From: an uncultured Bacilli bacterium
GTDB taxonomy: Bacteria; Bacillota_I; Bacilli_A; RF39; UBA660
Direction of reading: 5' to 3'
NCBI GenBank assembly: GCA_905236935.1
Contig: CAJOQL010000108.1
Span: forward strand, 1-11,433
Length of the DNA stretch: 11,433 nucleotides
Part shown: positions 6,364-11,433 of the stretch, one piece after another
How positions within the stretch are numbered: the first letter of the stretch is position 1
Layout of the letters: each line of letters begins with the position of its first letter
The notes under the pieces: model-generated
What the model was told of the DNA's origin: nothing
Seen by the model: only the letters and a program-made list of their open reading frames with translations
Database searches by the model: none
Translations under genes and position numbers: made by a program

Positions 6364-7412
6364 AAACTAGCAATCTTTCTTTTTATCTTTTCCCACAAAG
6401 ATATTTTTTCTTCTTTTTTCTCTTTTTTTATTAAAATATTTTCTTTATGATAAATTTTACCATCTAGTTTTATTTCAGCATATCCAATTATATTAGTAGC
6501 ATTATTATCATAATAATTAACTGTTATCTCTACCCGATTAGATTCTTCATTAGATAAACTCATCCAATAGTCATTTTCTATATAAGTATTAGGATATTTA
6601 GTTTCAATAGGTCCTTTAAAAAGAATTTGATATGGTTTTAATTTAGCAAAATATTTTTCATATAGATTTTTATGATTATTAAAGTCATTGTCATCATTAA
6701 AAGTTACTACAGTTAAGTTAACATTATTTTTAGATGCATTTGTTACTAGAGTTCTTCTGGCTTTTTCTGTAAAACCAGTTTTACCACCTATCGCATATTC
6801 ATACATTGATAGTAAACGGTTTTTATTATGCCATACATAAGTTTTTAAATCAGTTTTTACAGTAATATTTTTAGTTCCTACTATTTTACGATATTCTTCA
6901 TTTTTAATAGCATAGCTAGATAAAAGTGCCATATCATAAACAGTTGAATAATTTTCACCAAATGCATCTTCCAACCCAGCACTATTTTTAAATTCTGTAT
7001 TATTCATTTTTAAACTTTTAGCTAAACTATTCATCATCATAGTAAATCCTTCCATAGATCCACCAGTATTAAAAGCAAGTGCATAGGCAGCATCATTACC
7101 ACTTCTAAGCATCAAACCATATAAAAGTTCTTCTTTTTTTATTTTTTCTCCTACACTTACATAAATACCACTACCAAAACTTTTTAATACCTCATCTCCA
7201 ATTGTAACTGTTTCATCTAAAGCGCCATTATTTATAACTACCATTGCAGTCATTATTTTCGTAATTGAAGCAATTAAGGCTTTTCTATGAATATTTGCTC
7301 CTTCTAGTACTCTATTATTATCACTATCCATAACTATATATGAAGAAGCAGATATCCCTCTTACATTTAAGGGTATAAATAATATTGTTAAGAATAATAT
7401 AACTTTTTTCAT
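6357..7412 (-). CDS. dacB: D-alanyl-D-alanine carboxypeptidase (PBP5-type; dacB position)
   Basis: Removes the terminal D-Ala from peptidoglycan pentapeptides, at the outer face of the membrane or in the intermembrane space of the forespore. It has a signal peptide (MKK, hydrophobic core 4-18, likely cut after the ISA at 20-22) and the three active-site motifs of serine DD-peptidases: S49-x-x-K52 (SITK), S104-G-N106 and K211-T-G213. A C-terminal beta domain follows, and the end is Lys/Trp-rich (SLWEKIKRKIASLW), typical of the amphipathic membrane anchor of PBP5-type enzymes. At 351 residues it is slightly short (DacB of B. subtilis is about 380). Its place before spmA-spmB matches dacB, the spore-cortex enzyme; dacF or dacA are alternatives by sequence alone. 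There is no ribosome site before the ATG at 7412. A TATAAT-like element ends 5 bases before it, so the mRNA may be leaderless. Confidence 0.9.
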   Translation of the reverse strand: MKKVILFLTILFIPLNVRGISASSYIVMDSDNNRVLEGANIHRKALIASITKIMTAMVVINNGALDETVTIGDEVLKSFGSGIYVSVGEKIKKEELLYGLMLRSGNDAAYALAFNTGGSMEGFTMMMNSLAKSLKMNNTEFKNSAGLEDAFGENYSTVYDMALLSSYAIKNEEYRKIVGTKNITVKTDLKTYVWHNKNRLLSMYEYAIGGKTGFTEKARRTLVTNASKNNVNLTVVTFNDDNDFNNHKNLYEKYFAKLKPYQILFKGPIETKYPNTYIENDYWMSLSNEESNRVEITVNYYDNNATNIIGYAEIKLDGKIYHKENILIKKEKKEEKISLWEKIKRKIASLW

Positions 7413-7417
7413 ACTAA

Positions 7418-7446
7418 ATTATATGAAAAAAATAGACGTTTATGTC
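7418..7446 (-). promoter_or_regulatory. Putative promoter giving a leaderless dacB mRNA
   Basis: On the minus strand CATATAAT occupies 7425-7418. It contains a perfect TATAAT, and it also resembles the CATAcAaT -10 of sigma-E promoters. GACATAAA lies 13 bases upstream as a possible sigma-E-like -35. Either reading puts the transcription start at or within the ATG at 7412. It overlaps the terminator of the surface-protein gene. Sigma assignment is a guess from context. Confidence 0.4.
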
Positions 7447-7452
7447 TATTTT
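7426..7452 (-). terminator. Intrinsic terminator of the surface-protein gene
   Basis: On the minus strand AAAATAGAC (7452-7444) pairs perfectly with GTCTATTTT (7437-7429) around a 6-base loop, and continues into T's to 7426. The 9-bp stem begins in the stop codon of the surface-protein gene and ends only 14 bases before the dacB start. Confidence 0.75.
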
Positions 7453-8638
7453 AAGCATCATATTCCCAAGTTACACGATATAAAATACCATATTCGCATT
7501 TATCATTAACGGGATTTTTACAAGAATTTTTTATAGAAGCATTCCAGTAAATTGCTCTATTTTTATCTGTTCCATAACGATTAAGTTCAACATTATCAAT
7601 TAAACCAAAATTACTAATATTATAAGTATTATCAATTAATGATTCATCGTATGTAAAAAATACATTTTTATTGTTTAAATAATTTTTCACATCATTATCG
7701 GTTATAAAATTTCTAATGTATGAAATAGATTTAATTGTTAAATTATTTTTATTTTTAATAGCATCTGGAACATTTAATTCCATTTTAGTACTTACTACAT
7801 TACTATTGAGATTAGTTGATGCAGCAGAATAAACTACTTCATTATATGTAGATTTTTTAGTACTTACTGGAAGATTAATTGCAACAATATCATTATATTT
7901 CCATTTAGCAATTAAAATAATATTACTAGTTACTTTAGTATTAAAATCATACTTTTTACCATCTAAGTACCATCCTTCAAATGAATAACCTGCTCTATTA
8001 GGAGTTCCTGGATTTACTGCAGTTTTTCCTTCAATTACATACTGACTAGATACTCTAGATCCACCGTTTACATTAAATATTACAGCATATTTTTTAACCC
8101 TTGTAGTAGTAGTTGTAGTTTTTGTTGTACTTTTTTTAGTAGTATTTACATTAGTAGTTGCTTTTTTAGTTGTAGTTGTTGTTTTTTTAGTTGTAGTCGC
8201 AGTAGTAGTTGGTTTAATTTCACAATTATCGAAACATCCTAAGTATATATAAGAAGTTTCTTCTTCATCTCCACAAACTAAATGTACTTCTAATTCATAA
8301 CCAATATTCTTTTTATAAGATTTAATGTAACTACTATCTTCATTACAAACTTTTTTGTCAGCGCCTTTTAATGTTTTAATTTTTTTACTGTTAATTAATT
8401 GTCTTAATGTTACTATAGATTCCTCGTCACCTTGTGGTAAAGTATCTTTAGTAAAGAAACTATTACCTACTTCTTTAATACTATTAAAATTATCATTAAA
8501 TACTTTAGTATGACCATTAGCTTCTTTTTTACTACCAAATGGTAATAATTTTAATACTAGGAATACTATTAACAAAACAATAATTAATTTTAATATAAAA
8601 CCTTTCCAATTAAATTTAACTTTACTATCTTCGTACAT
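7451..8638 (-). CDS. Membrane-anchored surface protein with Thr/Lys linker and InlB B-repeat-like domain
   Basis: I do not recognise the whole protein. The ATG at 8638 (395 residues) is chosen because AGAGGGGG lies just upstream and a good promoter precedes it; an upstream TTG at 8701 would sit inside the -35 box. In order it has: a short cytoplasmic basic segment; one membrane helix (about 15-34, N-terminus inside); an extracellular domain (40-140) with four cysteines, C98, C122, C135 and C139; a Thr/Lys-rich linker (143-183); one Listeria-Bacteroides/InlB B-type repeat (184-246) with FNVNGG, GYSFEGWYLDG and IAKW; and a 149-residue C-terminal domain with no family I recognise, ending CEYGILYRVTWEYDA. 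The repeat type and linker point to a protein reaching out from the cell surface. It is a single-gene unit between terminators, beside ileS and dacB. A link to sporulation is not shown. Confidence 0.8.
   Translation of the reverse strand: MYEDSKVKFNWKGFILKLIIVLLIVFLVLKLLPFGSKKEANGHTKVFNDNFNSIKEVGNSFFTKDTLPQGDEESIVTLRQLINSKKIKTLKGADKKVCNEDSSYIKSYKKNIGYELEVHLVCGDEEETSYIYLGCFDNCEIKPTTTATTTKKTTTTTKKATTNVNTTKKSTTKTTTTTTRVKKYAVIFNVNGGSRVSSQYVIEGKTAVNPGTPNRAGYSFEGWYLDGKKYDFNTKVTSNIILIAKWKYNDIVAINLPVSTKKSTYNEVVYSAASTNLNSNVVSTKMELNVPDAIKNKNNLTIKSISYIRNFITDNDVKNYLNNKNVFFTYDESLIDNTYNISNFGLIDNVELNRYGTDKNRAIYWNASIKNSCKNPVNDKCEYGILYRVTWEYDA
8090..8212 (-). repeat. Low-complexity ACN-codon tract encoding a Thr/Lys linker
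   Basis: About 41 codons (residues 143-183 of the surface protein) are nearly all Thr (ACT, ACA) or Lys (AAA), in irregular runs such as TTTTTKK and KTTTTTT. The period is 3 bases with interspersed A-runs. It keeps the reading frame. Such linkers space folded domains away from the membrane and may vary in length by slippage. Confidence 0.75.
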
Positions 8639-8672
8639 GTATTTTCCCCCTCTTTTAGATAAGTTGTGACAT

Positions 8673-8701
8673 ACTATAACACTAATTCCTATAAAAATCA
8701 A
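8673..8701 (-). promoter_or_regulatory. Sigma-A-type promoter of the surface-protein gene
   Basis: On the minus strand TTGATT (8701-8696) and TATAGT (8678-8673) are separated by exactly 17 bases. The predicted start near 8666 gives a leader of about 28 bases holding the AGAGGGGG ribosome site. This is the best promoter match in the window. Confidence 0.65.
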
Positions 8702-8740
8702 GTCCTTTATTTATAAGGAAAAATAATGATTATGTCCCTA

Positions 8741-8775
8741 AAAACAAATAAAAATGCAGGTATTTCTGCACTTTT
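8741..8775 (-). terminator. Intrinsic terminator of ileS
   Basis: On the minus strand AAAAGTGCAG (8775-8766) pairs with CTGCATTTTT (8759-8750) around a 6-base loop, with one G-T wobble. The T-rich tract continues as ATTTGTTTTT. It starts 4 bases after the ileS stop and lies ahead of the next gene's promoter. Confidence 0.75.
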
Positions 8776-8778
8776 AAA

Positions 8779-11433
8779 TTAATTCTTTTCTATTTCAATA
8801 TAAACAGTATTTCCATTAATATCTACTTTATTATTATTTTTTTCTTGCTCATAAATATTTGCTAAAGTTTCTTCTTTAATATAATCAGCAAATTTTTGAA
8901 ATGCTTCTAGAGTTTGTCCTTCAGCATCATATTTAAGTTTAATTCGATCAGCAATATCATAACCATTTGTTTTTCTTAAGTTTTGAACTTTTGAAACAAT
9001 TTCTCTAGCTAATCCTTCTAAAATTAAATCTTCAGTAAGTTCTGTATTTAAAATAATAAAATCATTATTATACATTTGAGCATTAAATCCTTCTTTAGAT
9101 TCTATTCTAATATCTACCATTGATGGTGTAACTTCTAAATCTTCACCATCTAGTTTAATAGTTATATTTTCATTATTTAGTAATTTAGTTATTTCTTCTT
9201 CATTTAATTCTAATAAAGCAGATTGGAAAGATTTAATTTTTGCACCTAATATTTTACCTACTTCTTTAAAATTTGGTTTAACAATAAAATTCATATAAAG
9301 AGATAAATCATCAGCATAGATAACTTCTTTAACATTTAATTCTTCATTAATTAAAGTTACTAAATCTCCTAAAAGATTCTTTAATTTTCCATCAATTAAA
9401 ACCTCACTTAAAGGTTGTCTAACTTTAATATTAGCTTCCTCTCTTGCATTTCGGCCCATTGAAATTAAATCACGAACCTTATCCATTCTCTTTTCAATAT
9501 CTAAATTTATTAATTTTTCATTACTTACAGGATAAGATGCTAAATGTACTGATTCTTCACCAGTTAATTTACGATATATTTCTTCAGTAATATAAGGAAT
9601 AATTGGAGCACATAATTTACATAAACCAACTAATATTTCATAAGTAGTTATATAAACAGACTTTTTACTATTATCCATTTGAGAAGACCAGAAACGATTA
9701 CGATTTCTTCTAATATACCAGTTGGATAAATCTTCGCTTGTAAAATTAGTAATTAACTTAACAACTCCATTTAAATCATATTCTTCAAAGTAAGATATTA
9801 CATCTTTAACTAATTTATTATATTTACTAATAATCCATTTATCAATAAGTTCACGATTTTCATATGGAACATCACACTTACTAATATCAATTTTATCTAT
9901 GTTAGCATATGTTTGAAAAAATGAATAAGTATTTTTAAATGGATTAAAGAATTTACTATGAACTTCTTTTAAATCATCTTCATTAAATTTTAAAGGAGTC
10001 CATACTGGTGATACATAAGGAATATACCATCTAATTATATCAGCACCACTATTTTGCATAAGAGTAAATGGTTCGATAGAATTTCCTTTACTTTTATGCA
10101 TCTTTTGACCATTTTTATCAAGCAATAATTCATTAACTAAAACATTTTTATAAGGACTTTTACCAGTTACAAAAGTACTTATAACGAGAAGTGAATAAAA
10201 CCATCCTCTTGTTTGATCAATTCCTTCACAAATAAAATCAGCAGGATATTGACTTTCCCATAAATCTTTATTTTCAAATGGATAATGATACTGAGCAAAA
10301 GGCATTGAACCTGAATCAAACCAACAATCAATAACTTCCTCAATGCGAGTCATTTTTTTGCCACATTTAGGACAAGTTAAATGAATATCATCTACATAAG
10401 GTCTATGTAAATCAATAGTTTTAACATCTATTTCTTCAATAGCTTTTTCTTTTAGTTCTTCTCTTGAACCAATCATTTCTGAGTAACCACAATCACAAAG
10501 CCATAAAGGAAGTGGCGTACCCCAATATCTATTACGGCTAATAGCCCAATCGTTCATATTTAAAAGCCAGTTGCCAAATCTTTTTTCCCCAACATAAGCA
10601 GGATACCAATTTACTTTATTATTTTCTGCAATAATTTTATCTTTAATTTTAGTAACTTCTAAATAATATGATGGTCTAGAATAATAAACAAGTGGACTAT
10701 GGCATCTCCAACAATGTGGATATTCATGCTCCATTTTTTGCTTTTTAAATAACTTATCATTTTCTTTTAACCATTCAATTACTTTTAAATCTGCATCAAA
10801 GATTAACATATCTTTCCAAGGACCATCTGTATACTTACCATCTTCACCAACTGGATTTAAATAAGCAATATTATATTTTTTTCCAACTTTAGCATCATCT
10901 TCACCAAAAGCAGGCGCTATATGAACAATACCAGTTCCATCTTCAGTAGTAACATAATCATCACACATTACAATAAAAGACTTTTTATCACTAGGTACAC
11001 TTAAAAATGGTAATAATTGTTCATATTCAGTATATTCTAAAGCCTTACCTTTGTATTTATCTAAAACAATCGCATCTTCACCTAGTACTTTATTTACTAA
11101 TTTTTCAGCTAAAATAAATTTATTACCTTTTGATTCTACTGTTACATAATCTTCTTCTGGATTAACACAAAGTCCTACATTTGCAATTAAAGTCCAAGGA
11201 GTTGTTGTCCATACTAAAAAGTATTCATCACTATTTTTTTTCTTAAAAGGAACAATAACAGTATTAGCCGTTACTGTTTCATAACCTTGAGCTACTTCAT
11301 GAGAAGCAAGACCAGTTCCACATCTAGGACACCAAGGAACTATTTTAACTCCTTTGTAAAATAATCCTTCATCATAGAATTTCTTTAAAATCCACCATTC
11401 AGTTTCAATATAATCATTATCATAAGTAATATA
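8779..11433 (-). CDS. ileS: Isoleucyl-tRNA synthetase, type 2, C-terminal 884 residues (partial at right edge)
   Basis: Charges tRNA-Ile with isoleucine and edits misactivated valine, in the cytoplasm. The frame is open from the right edge, so about 150 N-terminal residues with the HIGH motif are missing (type-2 enzymes have roughly 1030-1050 residues). Visible, numbered from the edge, are: the CP1 editing domain with VWTTTPWTL and DGTGIVHIAPAFGEDD (165-180), zinc-type pairs including CWRC (241-244) and CPKC, DCWFDSGSMPFAQ, the nucleotide-binding loop KMHKS (444-448), and the anticodon-binding region with WYIRRNRNRFW. The C-terminal part, with ANIKVRQPL, KPNFKEVGKILGAKI and LILEGLAREIVSKVQNLRK, lacks the terminal zinc finger of type-1 IleS, so I call type 2, which in known cases is less sensitive to mupirocin. 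The first Ser of KMSKS is His here. An upstream T-box, usual for ileS, would be outside the window. Confidence 0.96.
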   Translation of the reverse strand, partial: YITYDNDYIETEWWILKKFYDEGLFYKGVKIVPWCPRCGTGLASHEVAQGYETVTANTVIVPFKKKNSDEYFLVWTTTPWTLIANVGLCVNPEEDYVTVESKGNKFILAEKLVNKVLGEDAIVLDKYKGKALEYTEYEQLLPFLSVPSDKKSFIVMCDDYVTTEDGTGIVHIAPAFGEDDAKVGKKYNIAYLNPVGEDGKYTDGPWKDMLIFDADLKVIEWLKENDKLFKKQKMEHEYPHCWRCHSPLVYYSRPSYYLEVTKIKDKIIAENNKVNWYPAYVGEKRFGNWLLNMNDWAISRNRYWGTPLPLWLCDCGYSEMIGSREELKEKAIEEIDVKTIDLHRPYVDDIHLTCPKCGKKMTRIEEVIDCWFDSGSMPFAQYHYPFENKDLWESQYPADFICEGIDQTRGWFYSLLVISTFVTGKSPYKNVLVNELLLDKNGQKMHKSKGNSIEPFTLMQNSGADIIRWYIPYVSPVWTPLKFNEDDLKEVHSKFFNPFKNTYSFFQTYANIDKIDISKCDVPYENRELIDKWIISKYNKLVKDVISYFEEYDLNGVVKLITNFTSEDLSNWYIRRNRNRFWSSQMDNSKKSVYITTYEILVGLCKLCAPIIPYITEEIYRKLTGEESVHLASYPVSNEKLINLDIEKRMDKVRDLISMGRNAREEANIKVRQPLSEVLIDGKLKNLLGDLVTLINEELNVKEVIYADDLSLYMNFIVKPNFKEVGKILGAKIKSFQSALLELNEEEITKLLNNENITIKLDGEDLEVTPSMVDIRIESKEGFNAQMYNNDFIILNTELTEDLILEGLAREIVSKVQNLRKTNGYDIADRIKLKYDAEGQTLEAFQKFADYIKEETLANIYEQEKNNNKVDINGNTVYIEIEKN

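Noticed and set aside
8639..8701. TTG-initiated N-terminal extension of the surface protein
   Set aside because: The TTG overlaps the -35 box of the promoter and has no ribosome site, whereas the ATG at 8638 has AGAGGGGG upstream and places the membrane helix normally.
8700..8720. Small inverted repeat TCCTT/AAGGA upstream of the surface-protein promoter
   Set aside because: Five A/T-rich base pairs with no following T-run on the minus strand; too weak to call an operator or terminator.
1..11433. Alternative genetic code with TGA as tryptophan, suggested by the low G+C
   Set aside because: TGA ends rlmCD, and the Trp codons I checked are TGG (for example the last residue of the dacB-like protein).
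1..11433. CRISPR array, tRNA or rRNA genes, insertion sequence, riboswitch
   Set aside because: No regularly spaced repeats, cloverleaf-type sequence, transposase motif or long structured leader was seen; gaps between genes are all under 160 bases.

Overview
The window comes from a very AT-rich Bacillota-like genome (G+C roughly a quarter by eye) that uses the standard stop codons: TGA ends one gene and the Trp codons I checked are TGG. Homologues of the spore-maturation proteins SpmA and SpmB lie next to a D,D-carboxypeptidase and a B-type pseudouridine synthase, the order known from endospore-forming Bacilli and Clostridia. With a type-2 isoleucyl-tRNA synthetase, this suggests an AT-rich Bacilli lineage related to Erysipelotrichales or the uncultured RF39/RFN20 groups. 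The lineage is inference.

Layout. Almost everything reads on the minus strand, from high to low coordinates. At the right edge is ileS (N-terminus outside the window), closed by a hairpin terminator. A strong promoter then drives a membrane-anchored cell-surface protein with a Thr/Lys-rich linker and one InlB/Listeria-Bacteroides-type repeat, closed by a second terminator. Next is a tightly overlapping sporulation block, dacB-like > spmA > spmB. A weak hairpin separates it from an RNA-modification pair, rluB-like pseudouridine synthase > RlmCD/TrmA-type m5U methyltransferase, whose frames overlap by 23 bases.

Downstream of that pair is a patch of accessory genes and gene debris: a frame-broken remnant of a RhuM-family gene, a nucleoside 2-deoxyribosyltransferase-like protein, a 63-codon frame that looks like the tail of a RecQ-type RQC domain, and a CmpB-family membrane protein with its own terminator. 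The left end holds a two-gene unit, a DUF1848 protein with a radical-SAM-like cysteine motif and a short S4-less RluA-family pseudouridine synthase. It converges on the last 26 codons of a plus-strand gene that looks like a ZIP-family metal transporter.

How the genes relate. Three genes modify RNA bases (two pseudouridine synthases and one m5U methyltransferase) and one charges tRNA. dacB/spmA/spmB belong to spore cortex and spore maturation in known relatives. I see no complete undescribed system. The more interesting points are the unrecorded RhuM remnant, the apparently leaderless start of the dacB-like gene, the surface protein, the interleaved convergent terminators at the left end, and the KMHKS variant in IleS. 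No tRNA, rRNA, CRISPR array or insertion sequence was seen, and no stretch over 300 bases lacks a gene.
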